A DNA stretch of 64,000 nt from Nocardia rhamnosiphila NBRC 108938 (GTDB lineage Bacteria > Actinomycetota > Actinomycetes > Mycobacteriales > Mycobacteriaceae). Positions 1-7,886 of the stretch are shown here, in pieces. The notes under the pieces are model-generated. The model had not been told where the DNA came from, ran no database searches, and saw nothing but the letters and a program-made list of their open reading frames with translations. The DNA is taken from assembly GCF_000720425.1 (NCBI RefSeq), contig NZ_JOAJ01000002.1, positions 62,001 to 126,000 of the forward strand, in the 5' to 3' direction. The first letter of the stretch is position 1; each line of letters opens with the position of its first letter. Position numbers and translations under genes: made by a program.

Positions 1-1045
1 ACCGGGAGCCGCGCTGGATCCGGGCGGTCCGGTCCATCCGGGTGTGCTCGTACCCGGCCAGGGCGTCGGCCGCGCCGGCGTAGGTGTCCGACCCGAGGCA
101 GCGCGCCAGCACCACCGCGTCTTCGATCGCCTGTCCCGCCCCCTGCGCCATGAACGGCATCATCGGATGACACGCGTCGCCGAGCAGTGTGACCGTGCCC
201 GCGGTCCACGCCGGCAGTGGATCACGAACGTACAGGGCGGATTTCAGGACGTCGTCACAGGCGTCGAGCAGGGCGCGCGCCTCCGGGTGGAAGTCCCGGT
301 ACAGGTCGCGTAGTTCGTCGGCGCTGCCCGGGGTCGTCCACGACTCCTCGGTCCACTCGTCCTGCGCGCAGGTGGCGAAGATGAAGATGTCCTTGCCCTG
401 ACTCAGCGGGAACGTCACGATCTGGGTCGCGGCGTCCGGTCCCCACCATTTGGTGAAGCTGTCCAGATTCGGCACCGCGGCGACCGCCGCCGCCGGGACG
501 ACCGCGCGGAACGCCACGACACCGGTGAAGGTGGGGTGCTCCGGGCCGAACAGCGCGGTGCGGACCGCGGAATGGATACCGTCCGCGCCGATGATCACGT
601 CGGCTCGGTGTACACCGCCGTCGGCGAAATGGACGGCTCCGTCGCGGATATCGACGACCTGCCGGCCCAGCGAGATGTTGTCCTTCGGCAGCGCCGATTC
701 GAGGGCGGACATGAGGTCACCACGGTGCAGGGTGAGCTGCGGTGAGCCGTAGCGTGCCTCCGCCGACGAGCCCATCTCGAGCCGCGAGGTCTCCGCACCC
801 GTATCCCAGGTCCGGCTGATCCGGAACTGCGGCCGGGCCGCCGAATCCCGCAGTGCCGAGCCCAGGCCGAGACCGTCCAGCGCCCGGACGGCATTCGGTG
901 TGAGATTGATATCCGCGCCGACCCGGGCGAATCGGCTCGTCCGCTCGAAGACCTGCGCGTCGATGCCGATCTTCCGGAGCGCGAGGGCCGCGGTGAGACC
1001 GCCGATACCCGCCCCGCAGACGGCCACACTCGGTGCCTTGCTCAT
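1..1045 (-). CDS. FAD-dependent aromatic monooxygenase (C-terminus cut by window edge)
   Basis: Class A flavoprotein monooxygenase of the salicylate / 6-hydroxynicotinate hydroxylase type, expected to hydroxylate an aromatic ring using NAD(P)H and O2. About 348 residues are visible. The FAD-binding GAGIGG is at residues 11-16, the GADGIHSAVR (DG) motif near 153-162 and the GDACHPMMPFMAQGAG (GD) motif near 289-304. The start is the ATG at 1045, 52 bases downstream of the RidA gene on the same strand, so it is probably the last visible gene of the catabolic operon. The C-terminus lies beyond position 1. The family cannot be narrowed to one substrate from sequence alone. Confidence 0.88.
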   Translation of the reverse strand, partial: MSKAPSVAVCGAGIGGLTAALALRKIGIDAQVFERTSRFARVGADINLTPNAVRALDGLGLGSALRDSAARPQFRISRTWDTGAETSRLEMGSSAEARYGSPQLTLHRGDLMSALESALPKDNISLGRQVVDIRDGAVHFADGGVHRADVIIGADGIHSAVRTALFGPEHPTFTGVVAFRAVVPAAAVAAVPNLDSFTKWWGPDAATQIVTFPLSQGKDIFIFATCAQDEWTEESWTTPGSADELRDLYRDFHPEARALLDACDDVLKSALYVRDPLPAWTAGTVTLLGDACHPMMPFMAQGAGQAIEDAVVLARCLGSDTYAGAADALAGYEHTRMDRTARIQRGSR

Positions 1046-1097
1046 GATTCTTTCCTCAACTTTCGAGAGTGTGCGTGCGATCCGAACCGGCGGCGGA

Positions 1098-1496
1098 TCA
1101 GGTGCCGCTGTGTGACCCGATGACCCCCTGGGCCTCGATCTCCACCTTCAGGCCGGGCTCCACGAGCGCCGACACCTCGACGAGCGTCGAGCACGGGAAG
1201 TCGCCGGAGAACATCTCGGCGCGCGCCCTGCCGACCACTGCCCGGTCGGCGATATCGGTCAGATAGACACGCAATACGAGGATGTCGTCCACGACGGCCC
1301 CGCACGCCTCGGTGAGCGCCCGGACCCGCCGGAACGCCTCCTTTGCCTGTAGGTAGGGGTCGGCGCCGCCGACGATCCCGCCGGGCCCGCCGGCATGCAT
1401 TCCGGACAGGAAGAACTGATCGCCGTGCATCCTGGCGTTGCTGAACATGCCCGGCCGCGGGGCTTCCGCGACCGTTTCCGCCGCGACCCGCGTCAT
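1098..1496 (-). CDS. RidA/YjgF/YER057c-family protein
   Basis: A 132-residue RidA-family protein. The family includes enamine/imine deaminases and 2-aminomuconate deaminases, so in this cluster a deaminase acting on a ring-cleavage product is plausible. The start MTRVAAETV is chosen because its ATG overlaps the stop of the upstream gene (ATGA at 1493-1496). It is the first of two RidA genes in the operon; the other is at 10426-10767. The two are clearly different in sequence, so they are unlikely to be a recent duplication. Function beyond deamination is inference. Confidence 0.85.
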   Translation of the reverse strand: MTRVAAETVAEAPRPGMFSNARMHGDQFFLSGMHAGGPGGIVGGADPYLQAKEAFRRVRALTEACGAVVDDILVLRVYLTDIADRAVVGRARAEMFSGDFPCSTLVEVSALVEPGLKVEIEAQGVIGSHSGT

Positions 1497-1834
1497 GCGC
1501 CGCGCCGCTCGTCGGATTCGCGGGTCAGCCGCTCGCGCACCGGCACGAAGTCGTAGGTCGGGTAGAAGTCGGTGTGGAACACACCCCACGCCCGCCGTTC
1601 CAGCTCGACATTCACGGCGGCGAGCTGCGCCACCGGCAGCCGCAGTGTCACGATCTGTCCCACGCCCATCGCCACCACCCAGGAGACGATTTCGCAGCCC
1701 GCGGGCGGAAAGTGCTGCCACCAGCCGGCGTCGTCGAGCCGGCCCTGGATCTGCTCCAGGTTCTGCGACTGGTCGTGCCGCAGGAACACTGTCAGCATCA
1801 TGGTGTCGGTGGAATCCGCCCGGGCCGCGCTCAT
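1493..1834 (-). CDS. Small conserved-looking protein of unknown function in Rieske operon
   Basis: 113 residues with no family I can name with confidence. After a short N-terminal tail the sequence starts MMLTVFLRHDQSQNLEQIQ and has alternating strands and helices, so its size and pattern resemble a single dimeric alpha-beta-barrel (muconolactone-isomerase/ABM-like) domain. It overlaps the Rieske oxygenase stop by 4 bases (ATGA at 1831-1834) and the downstream RidA start by 4 bases, so it is translated as part of the operon. A role in handling a reactive oxygenase or ring-cleavage product is a guess from position only. Confidence 0.75.
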   Translation of the reverse strand: MSAARADSTDTMMLTVFLRHDQSQNLEQIQGRLDDAGWWQHFPPAGCEIVSWVVAMGVGQIVTLRLPVAQLAAVNVELERRAWGVFHTDFYPTYDFVPVRERLTRESDERRGA

Positions 1835-2916
1835 ACCGGTTCGCCCGCCAGGATCGCGGCCTGTTTCCGCGCGTCCGCCCGGTAGATGCGGCGAATACGC
1901 GAGACACCGAGATCGTGCTGGTACAGGTGCTCCTCGTGATCGGCGTCGGCGGCCAGCGCCTCGAGCACCTCGCGGTCCTGTTCGAGCACCTCCCAGTGCC
2001 GGGCCTCGAGCCGGGTGCGGTAGAGGAAGCGCCACACCTCACGCTCCCAGCCGTCGACACGCCGGGTGCGCCAGTGGAAGATCGCGGAGTTGTCCGCGTC
2101 GATCGGGGTGGCCATACCGACGATGCCGAAGACGCCGCCGGGGCCGGCATTCGGCGCGTAGGGGATCTCCAGGTCGACGTAGTCCATGGAACCGCGCACG
2201 TACTCGACCCAGTCGAAGTTCACGCCGACCTGATCGGTCTTCTCGAAGAAGAAGCCGCGGTCGGTCTCGCGGATACGGAAGCGCGCCGAGGTATCGCCGC
2301 CGAACATCGAATGCGAATCGCGGTGCAGGAACGCACCGTGCATCGGATCGAGCACATTGTCCATGTAGAAACGCCAGGGCCCGGCCCATTCCGCGAAGTT
2401 CGGGAACCAGGACACGGCCTCGTCGGTGAGCCGGTCGGGCAGGACGAACGGCGTGGGTTCGGAATCCTGGGTCAGCGGCACGAACGCGAAGATGGTGTCG
2501 GCGGCCTCGACGACCCGCAACGACACCGTCGCCCGCTTACCCTCGAGCGTGCAGCCGGGCATACCCGGCACGGAGACGACGGTGCCGGTGCCGTCCACTT
2601 GGACACCGTGGTATTTGCAGGCCAGCCGGTCGCCGAGGTGCTGTCCCACCGACAGCGGTGCGCTGCGATGCGGGCAACGGTCCTCGAGCATATGGACGGT
2701 CCCCTGCGGATCCCGGAACAGCACCCAGTCGACGGACAGCCGGGTGACCTTCTTGGATTCCCCGGGCTTCACCATGCGTGAGGGCAGGATCGGATACCAC
2801 CGGTCGCGCAGCCCGGTGGCGGCGATATCCGCGGCGGTCATCTCCTTGCGGACGCCGACTGCGCGCTTCTTCGAACCGCCGGTCGCGGTCGGGGCGGATG
2901 TGGTCGCGGTGGTCAT
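1831..2916 (-). CDS. Rieske non-heme iron aromatic oxygenase, catalytic subunit
   Basis: 361-residue ring-hydroxylating oxygenase of the vanillate-demethylase/phthalate type. The N-terminal Rieske [2Fe-2S] motif is C81-x-H83 ... C100-x2-H103. The mononuclear iron site is in the DNVLDPMHGAFLHRDSH segment (H193 and H198). No separate beta subunit is encoded nearby, consistent with an alpha-only enzyme. Electrons probably come from the PDR/VanB-type reductase at 8878-9831, which has a C-terminal ferredoxin domain. The start ATG is 1 base downstream of the preceding gene's stop. It likely hydroxylates or demethylates the aromatic substrate of this cluster; the substrate is unknown. Confidence 0.93.
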   Translation of the reverse strand: MTTATTSAPTATGGSKKRAVGVRKEMTAADIAATGLRDRWYPILPSRMVKPGESKKVTRLSVDWVLFRDPQGTVHMLEDRCPHRSAPLSVGQHLGDRLACKYHGVQVDGTGTVVSVPGMPGCTLEGKRATVSLRVVEAADTIFAFVPLTQDSEPTPFVLPDRLTDEAVSWFPNFAEWAGPWRFYMDNVLDPMHGAFLHRDSHSMFGGDTSARFRIRETDRGFFFEKTDQVGVNFDWVEYVRGSMDYVDLEIPYAPNAGPGGVFGIVGMATPIDADNSAIFHWRTRRVDGWEREVWRFLYRTRLEARHWEVLEQDREVLEALAADADHEEHLYQHDLGVSRIRRIYRADARKQAAILAGEPV

Positions 2917-2917
2917 C

Positions 2918-3145
2918 TCAGTCTCCCAGTCGTCGCATCTCGGCGCGGAAATTGTCCTCGGTCCAGGCCTGCCCGTCGGGCGCGTGCAGCCCCAGCTCGT
3001 TCAGTCCCGCGATCAGTCCGGGCAGATCGTGGGTGCCCCGGCCGAAAACTTCCATGATCGAGCCGGACAGTTTGGTCTCGTAGGGGCTGATCGGTTCGGG
3101 GTGGGTCTGATTGGGCTCGAGGTAGTGCTCGGTGGTGTCAGGCAT
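2918..3145 (-). CDS. Small recombinase-like helix-turn-helix protein
   Basis: 75-residue protein containing GLIAGLNELGLHAPDGQAW followed by TEDNFRAEMRRLG, a pattern like the short helix-turn-helix segment of site-specific recombinases. Small proteins of this kind are found next to ring-hydroxylating oxygenases and are not recombinases themselves. The start at 3145 overlaps the end of the upstream hydrolase by 8 bases, and the stop is 1 base from the Rieske start. That tight packing suggests stoichiometric expression with the oxygenase. Its role is unknown. I assign the resemblance from the visible pattern with moderate certainty. Confidence 0.7.
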   Translation of the reverse strand: MPDTTEHYLEPNQTHPEPISPYETKLSGSIMEVFGRGTHDLPGLIAGLNELGLHAPDGQAWTEDNFRAEMRRLGD

Positions 3146-3728
3146 GGGTTTTCTCCTGTTGCTGCGATGCCATGGCATCGAGACCTTCGGCGATGACGGT
3201 GAACGCGGTGAGCCATTCGTTGAACGAGGCGGCGCGTTCGCGGTGGGCCGGGATCGTGCCGCCGTCGATGACGACGAACACCCCGTTGTCGATACCACCG
3301 GCGATGCTCTGGGCCTGCGCGATATCCGCGCGCTCGTCGGGGACCGAGGCGATCACCAGGGTCGGGGCGGCCACCTGCGCCAGCAGTTCGCCGTACCCGG
3401 GAGCGTCCGGATCGACCTCCGGGTCGCCCAGCACGAGGCTGGTGACGAGCGCGGGGTACCGGGCGGCGAGGGCGATGGCGCCGTATGCGGTGGCGCCCGT
3501 GGCGAGGAGGTGTACGCGGTCGTGGCCGAGGGCCGTCACGCCGGCGGCGACTTCGTGCGCCCAGGCGTCGACGTGCTCCGGGTCGGCCGGGGGCGGCGCG
3601 GCGGACCGGTGCGCGATCGCGCCGAGCGTTTCGACCTGGTCGGCGAACCAGCGGGCCGGATCCGGGCCGGCGTGCAGGCACACCAGCGCGTGCGCCGGGG
3701 TGTCGTCGTCCCATTCGTTACCGGTCAT
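3138..3728 (-). CDS. Alpha/beta-hydrolase-fold protein lacking the nucleophilic serine
   Basis: 196 residues, shorter than the usual 260-290 of meta-cleavage hydrolases. The nucleophile elbow reads LLATGATAYG, so the serine of G-x-S-x-G is replaced by threonine. A candidate catalytic acid (VPDERAD) and histidine (IDGGTIPAHRER) remain. The N-terminal beta strand CLHAGPDPARWF resembles the oxyanion-hole region. It could use Thr as nucleophile, act without covalent catalysis, or be a non-catalytic subunit. It lies between the ThDP enzyme and the small HTH gene. A second hydrolase with an intact G-T-S-W-G elbow is at 7043-7870. Confidence 0.8.
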   Translation of the reverse strand: MTGNEWDDDTPAHALVCLHAGPDPARWFADQVETLGAIAHRSAAPPPADPEHVDAWAHEVAAGVTALGHDRVHLLATGATAYGAIALAARYPALVTSLVLGDPEVDPDAPGYGELLAQVAAPTLVIASVPDERADIAQAQSIAGGIDNGVFVVIDGGTIPAHRERAASFNEWLTAFTVIAEGLDAMASQQQEKTHA

Positions 3729-3732
3729 CGGA

Positions 3733-5409
3733 TCAGCCCTCCCGAACCGGGATGTGCACCGGTGGGGTGAAGGGGCCGGGCGGCGGTTCGACCGCGGCCA
3801 CATCGACCTCGATGATGGCCGGGCCGCGGGTCGCCACCGCGTCCGCGAACGCCTTCTCGAAACGTCCCGGGCCCTGGACCAGGGTGTAGGGCATATCGAG
3901 GGCGGCCGCGAGCAGATCGAACCGGGGGGTGAACAGGTCGACACCGGACCGGTCGAAGCCGTTGGCCGCCTGCATGTTCCGCAGTACGCCGTAACCACCG
4001 TCGTTGAAGATCACCACGACGCACCAGGCGCCGCTGCCGGCGAGCGAGGCGAGTTCGCCGAGGTGTACGGCGAGACCGCCGTCCCCGGCGATCACGGCGG
4101 TCGGCACCTCGGGCCGGCCGAGCGCGGCGCCGATCCCCATGGCCAGCCCCTGCCCGATACCACCCCCGAGAGGGAAGATATTGGTCTCGCGTTCGTAGAA
4201 GGGCAGCAATCGGTTGCCCCACTGGCTGGAGGGGATGGTCACATCGCGGGCGACCACGGATTCGCGCGGCAGTACCGACCGCATCCCTTCGCAGATCTCC
4301 GCGTACCCGCCGATATAGGCGGTGAGCGCCGCGCGGACCGCCACCCTCGTGTCGGTGACCCGGCCGGACCACCCCGGGTTCACCGATGTGCTGGTCAGGC
4401 CGTCGTTGATCGCGGCGAGGGTCGTCGCGGCATCCCCCACGAGGCCGACCTTCGCCGGATAGATACGGCCGATGGCCGCCGGGTCCACATCGATCTGGAT
4501 CTGCGTATCCGGTAGCCGCAGGTGGTAGCTCTTGGTCTCGTTGGAGCGGAAGTGGGTGCCGATCGACAGCAGCAGGTCGGCGTCCGCGAGCAGGGGCGCG
4601 ACCTCCGGGGCCGTCGCGAAATTCCCGATCACGAGCGGGTCGTCCTCGGGCACGATGGCGCGCCCCGAGTTGCTGGTCAGCAGGCCGGCCCCGAGGGTGT
4701 GCAGCAGGGTGGCCAGCTCGGATTTCGCGCCGGCCGCTCCCCCGCCGACCCAGATCAGGGGACGCTCGGCCGCCGCCAGCAACGCGACGGCCTCCGCGAT
4801 CGCGTCGCGCTCCGGTACCGGGACGTCGAAGACCGGTGGCTCGTCTCCGCGCTGATCCGCCGGGCGCGCCAGATATTGCAGGTCCGAGGGCCATTCCACG
4901 CTGGCCGGGCCCTGCGGAGCGGCCAGGATATGGGCGATGGCGGTCTCCAGATCCGCTTCGACGTTCTCCGCGCGTTCGATGGTCGCCGCATAGCGGGAGA
5001 CGGCATCGAGCATCTGCAGCTGTTTGGGCACCTCGTGGATAACACCCCGGGTCGAGCCGCCGGAACCGAGGTACTCGCTCTCGATCTGGCCGGTCACATG
5101 CAGCACCCGGCTCCCCGCAGTCAGCGCTTCGAGCATCGAACCCGCGGCATTACCGGCGCCGGTTCCGGTGCTGGTGATCGCGACACCGATCTTTCCGGTC
5201 GCGCGCGCGTACCCGTCGGCGGCGTTGACCGCCGCCGCCTCGTGCCGCACCTCCACGAAGTTCAGCTCCCGCGCCACCGCTTCGACGAGCGGCAGATTGT
5301 GGATGCTGATCACGCCGAAGGCGGTGTCGATGCCGTGCCTGCGCATCACGGCGACGAGCACATCGCCGCCGGTGGGCTCCTTCGCGCCGGGGCTGTCGGT
5401 GGTCGTCAT
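3733..5409 (-). CDS. ThDP-dependent enzyme, acetolactate synthase / benzoylformate decarboxylase type
   Basis: 558-residue thiamine-diphosphate enzyme with three domains. The N-terminal pyrimidine-binding domain has the activating glutamate E57 in EVRHEAAAVNAADGYARATG. The middle domain has a degenerate Rossmann fold. The C-terminal domain carries the Mg/ThDP motif GDGG ... FNDGGYG near residues 445-475. It probably decarboxylates a 2-oxo acid made during ring degradation, or carboligates an aldehyde. It is more likely catabolic than biosynthetic because no acetolactate synthase small subunit or ilv genes are nearby. The start ATG at 5409 follows a GGAGGACACACCC ribosome site. Confidence 0.88.
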   Translation of the reverse strand: MTTTDSPGAKEPTGGDVLVAVMRRHGIDTAFGVISIHNLPLVEAVARELNFVEVRHEAAAVNAADGYARATGKIGVAITSTGTGAGNAAGSMLEALTAGSRVLHVTGQIESEYLGSGGSTRGVIHEVPKQLQMLDAVSRYAATIERAENVEADLETAIAHILAAPQGPASVEWPSDLQYLARPADQRGDEPPVFDVPVPERDAIAEAVALLAAAERPLIWVGGGAAGAKSELATLLHTLGAGLLTSNSGRAIVPEDDPLVIGNFATAPEVAPLLADADLLLSIGTHFRSNETKSYHLRLPDTQIQIDVDPAAIGRIYPAKVGLVGDAATTLAAINDGLTSTSVNPGWSGRVTDTRVAVRAALTAYIGGYAEICEGMRSVLPRESVVARDVTIPSSQWGNRLLPFYERETNIFPLGGGIGQGLAMGIGAALGRPEVPTAVIAGDGGLAVHLGELASLAGSGAWCVVVIFNDGGYGVLRNMQAANGFDRSGVDLFTPRFDLLAAALDMPYTLVQGPGRFEKAFADAVATRGPAIIEVDVAAVEPPPGPFTPPVHIPVREG

Positions 5410-5465
5410 GGGTGTGTCCTCCGGAGAGATCTGGGAACGGCGGATCCGCCGGGCCGGGCTGATGG

Positions 5466-6254
5466 TCAGATGTAGCGGCCGACGCCACCACCGACATCGA
5501 TGCTGGTGCCGGTGGTGTAGCCGCTCAGTGGCGAGAGCAGGGTGACGATCGGGAACGCGACCTCCTCGGCGGTGCCGAACCGGCCCAGCGCGATACCGCG
5601 GTCGGCGGCGATCTCGGCACTCCACGCGTCGTAGTCGAGTGCGGTCCCCGAGGTCTCGAACCGGCGGCGCCACTGGCCGGTATCGACGAGCCCGAGCAGC
5701 ACCGAGTTCACCCGGGTGCCGTCCGCGGCGAGATCCTCGGCCATGGAGTGGGTGAGGTTGAGCAGCGCGGCCCGCGCGGCCGAGGTGACGGCCAGCCGGG
5801 GCTCCGGCTGCCGGGACAGGATCGCGTTGACATTGACGACGGCGCCGCGGTCCGCGGCGGCCAGCGCACTGCGTGCCGCGCGCACCAGATTCCAGGAGCC
5901 GAAGATCTTCAGGTCGAATTCCGCGCGGATCTGCTCGTCGGTGGTCTCCGCCAGCGGCGCCATCAGGGAGCGGCCGGCATTGCACACCAGCCCGTCGATA
6001 CCGCCGAAACGCTCGGCGGCGGCGCCGATGAAGGCTTCGGCCGCGGCGCGGTCGGTGACATCGCAGGCCGCGAGGTGGACCGCGGCGGGATCGATATCGC
6101 CGATCGAATCGATCGCGGCGCGCAACCGGTCCAGATCGCGGGCACAGGCGGCGATCCGGGCGCCCTCGGCGAGGAGCATCCGGGTCGTCGCCAGTCCCAC
6201 CCCGGAGCTCGCGCCGGTGACGACCACGGTGCGGCCGGTGAGTTGCAGATCCAT
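5466..6254 (-). CDS. SDR-family protein with altered catalytic tetrad
   Basis: 262-residue short-chain dehydrogenase/reductase fold. The cofactor motif TGASSGVG is at residues 14-21 and the NAG motif at about 91-93. The catalytic region reads VNVNAILSRQPEPRLAVTS then AARAAL, where a classical SDR has Ser ... Tyr-x3-Lys. Here the Ser is Asn/Ala, the Tyr aligns with Thr and the Lys with Arg. The C-terminus GYTTGTSIDVGGG is normal for the family. It may bind NAD(P) without normal redox chemistry or use other residues. It sits next to an intact SDR (6306-7046), so the pair may act as a heteromer or in consecutive steps; that is inference. Confidence 0.87.
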   Translation of the reverse strand: MDLQLTGRTVVVTGASSGVGLATTRMLLAEGARIAACARDLDRLRAAIDSIGDIDPAAVHLAACDVTDRAAAEAFIGAAAERFGGIDGLVCNAGRSLMAPLAETTDEQIRAEFDLKIFGSWNLVRAARSALAAADRGAVVNVNAILSRQPEPRLAVTSAARAALLNLTHSMAEDLAADGTRVNSVLLGLVDTGQWRRRFETSGTALDYDAWSAEIAADRGIALGRFGTAEEVAFPIVTLLSPLSGYTTGTSIDVGGGVGRYI

Positions 6255-6305
6255 CGAGGGTCGGTCTCCTTGTGCGGGGGAAGGTTGGGAAAGCCGGGCG
6301 GACGG

Positions 6306-7046
6306 TCAGTTCATGACGAATCCGCCGTCGACCACCAGGGTCTGGCCGGTCAGGTAGCTCGCCGCGTCCGAGAGCAGGAATTGCACCGTGCCCGCGACAT
6401 CGTCGGGCGTCTGTTCGCGGTCCAGCACCTGGTTGTCGGCGTAGAGCCGATACCGCGACGCCGGTACCGTGGCGGTGGCCTCGACCCGGGTCAGGCCGGG
6501 GGCGACGGCATTGACCCGCAGCCCGTGCGGGCCTCCGTCGCGCGCCATCGTGCGGGTCATCGCCATGACCGCGCCCTTGGAGCCGACATAGTGCACCAGG
6601 CGTGGCGAGCCGTACAGGGCGGCGTCGGAGGCGATATTCACGATGGCGCCGTGGCCGCCACGTGCCAGCTGGGCGAAGAGATGTTTGCTGACCAGCCAGG
6701 TCCCGAACGCGTTGACGGTCATCACCTTCTGGAAGAACCCCTCATCGAGTTCCCAGAACGCGTCACCGCCGACACCGTCCGCGAGCGCCGCATTATTGAC
6801 CAGCGCGTCCGCGCCACCCAGCGCCGCCACCCGGCTCGCGAGGGCCACCACCGAATCGCGGTCGGCGATATCGGTGACCACCGCGGTGACGTCGTAACCC
6901 TTGTCCCGCAGCGTCTTCTCGGCGCCTTCGGCCAGTTCGGCGCGCATCTCCGCGATGACGACCCGGTCACCCGCGGCGGACAGCCGCTCGGCGATCGCGA
7001 AACCCAGTCCCCGGCCGGCCCCGGTGACCACGACAAGTCTGCTCAT
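6306..7046 (-). CDS. Short-chain dehydrogenase/reductase
   Basis: 246-residue classical SDR. It has TGAGRGLG at residues 8-15, NNAA near 87-90, a catalytic serine in NIASDAALYGS and the active-site YVGSK. Unlike the neighbour at 5466-6254 the catalytic tetrad is intact. It probably oxidises a dihydrodiol or a hydroxyacyl/alcohol intermediate with NAD. Its start codon overlaps the stop of the alpha/beta hydrolase by 4 bases (7043-7046), showing translational coupling. Confidence 0.9.
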   Translation of the reverse strand: MSRLVVVTGAGRGLGFAIAERLSAAGDRVVIAEMRAELAEGAEKTLRDKGYDVTAVVTDIADRDSVVALASRVAALGGADALVNNAALADGVGGDAFWELDEGFFQKVMTVNAFGTWLVSKHLFAQLARGGHGAIVNIASDAALYGSPRLVHYVGSKGAVMAMTRTMARDGGPHGLRVNAVAPGLTRVEATATVPASRYRLYADNQVLDREQTPDDVAGTVQFLLSDAASYLTGQTLVVDGGFVMN

Positions 7047-7870
7047 TCGTCCAGTTCCTTCCAGAACCGCAGGATGTGCGCGGCCGTCTCGACCGGCTTC
7101 TCCTGCACTGCCGCATGCCCGGCGCCCAGGATCAGCCCGAAGCGGGCGCCGGGAATCGCGTCGGCCAGCAACCGGGATTCGTCGACGCCGGTGACGATGT
7201 CGTCCGCCCCGACCAGCACCAGCGTGGGTGCCGCCAGGGTGGCCAGGCTCGGCCCGGTATCGGTGCGGGCCATGAACTCGGCGGCGGCGGTGTAACCGGG
7301 CAGCCGGACCCGTGCCATATCGGATTCCACAGCGCGGGCGATCTCGTCACCGCAGGCGGGCGAGACCAGTCGTGGCGCGCGGGCCGCCGCGAACGCCGGG
7401 CCGCCGAGTTCACGCAACTCGCCGACACGTGCCCGCATCGCTTGCGCCCGCTCCGGGTGCACACCCGAGCCACGGGTGCTGTCGGCCAGGACGAGCGAAC
7501 GGACCGATGCCGGATGCGCGGCGGCGACCGCGGTCGCGATCACCCCGCCCCACGACGTGCCGAGCAGATGTATCGGCCCGCCACCGAGCTCGGCGATCAG
7601 TTCGGCGACCACCGGCGCGTGGTCGTAGCCCGCGGTGGAGCCGTCCGCACCCGGCGCCGGATCGGCGGACCGCCCGTATCCCGGTGCGTCCCAGCAGTAC
7701 GTGCGGTAGCCGTGCGCGCTCAGTACCTCGGCCAGCGCACCGCAGGCCGCGGCACTTCCGCCGATACCGTGCAGGAGCACCACCGGATCGCCCGTCCCGC
7801 GAACCTCGAGCGAGATCCCCCGCGCCGAAACCCATCGGGTCGCCCGGGCCGGCGCGGCCGTGCCGGTCAC
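7043..7870 (-). CDS. Alpha/beta hydrolase, meta-cleavage product hydrolase type
   Basis: 275-residue hydrolase with HGIGGSA oxyanion region near residues 34-40, nucleophile elbow GTSWGG, an acid in LVGADDIVTG and histidine in GAGHAAVQEKP. Order and spacing match the C-C bond hydrolases that act after extradiol cleavage. The extradiol dioxygenase gene lies immediately upstream (16-base gap), so hydrolysis of its ring-cleavage product is the best guess. The ATG at 7870 is taken as start because it follows the upstream stop closely. Confidence 0.88.
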   Translation of the reverse strand: MTGTAAPARATRWVSARGISLEVRGTGDPVVLLHGIGGSAAACGALAEVLSAHGYRTYCWDAPGYGRSADPAPGADGSTAGYDHAPVVAELIAELGGGPIHLLGTSWGGVIATAVAAAHPASVRSLVLADSTRGSGVHPERAQAMRARVGELRELGGPAFAAARAPRLVSPACGDEIARAVESDMARVRLPGYTAAAEFMARTDTGPSLATLAAPTLVLVGADDIVTGVDESRLLADAIPGARFGLILGAGHAAVQEKPVETAAHILRFWKELDE

Positions 7871-7886
7871 GGTTGCACCCGCCGCA

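Noticed and set aside
1438..2781. Long plus-strand open frames opposite the catabolic genes, and similar long antisense frames across the window
   Set aside because: They are GC-rich antisense shadows with Arg/His/Gly-biased translations and no motifs, while the minus-strand genes have clear families.
3733..5985. Longer open frame extending the ThDP enzyme upstream to 750 residues
   Set aside because: The extension lies antisense-frame over the SDR gene and is Arg-rich; the ATG at 5409 has a ribosome site and gives the normal family length.
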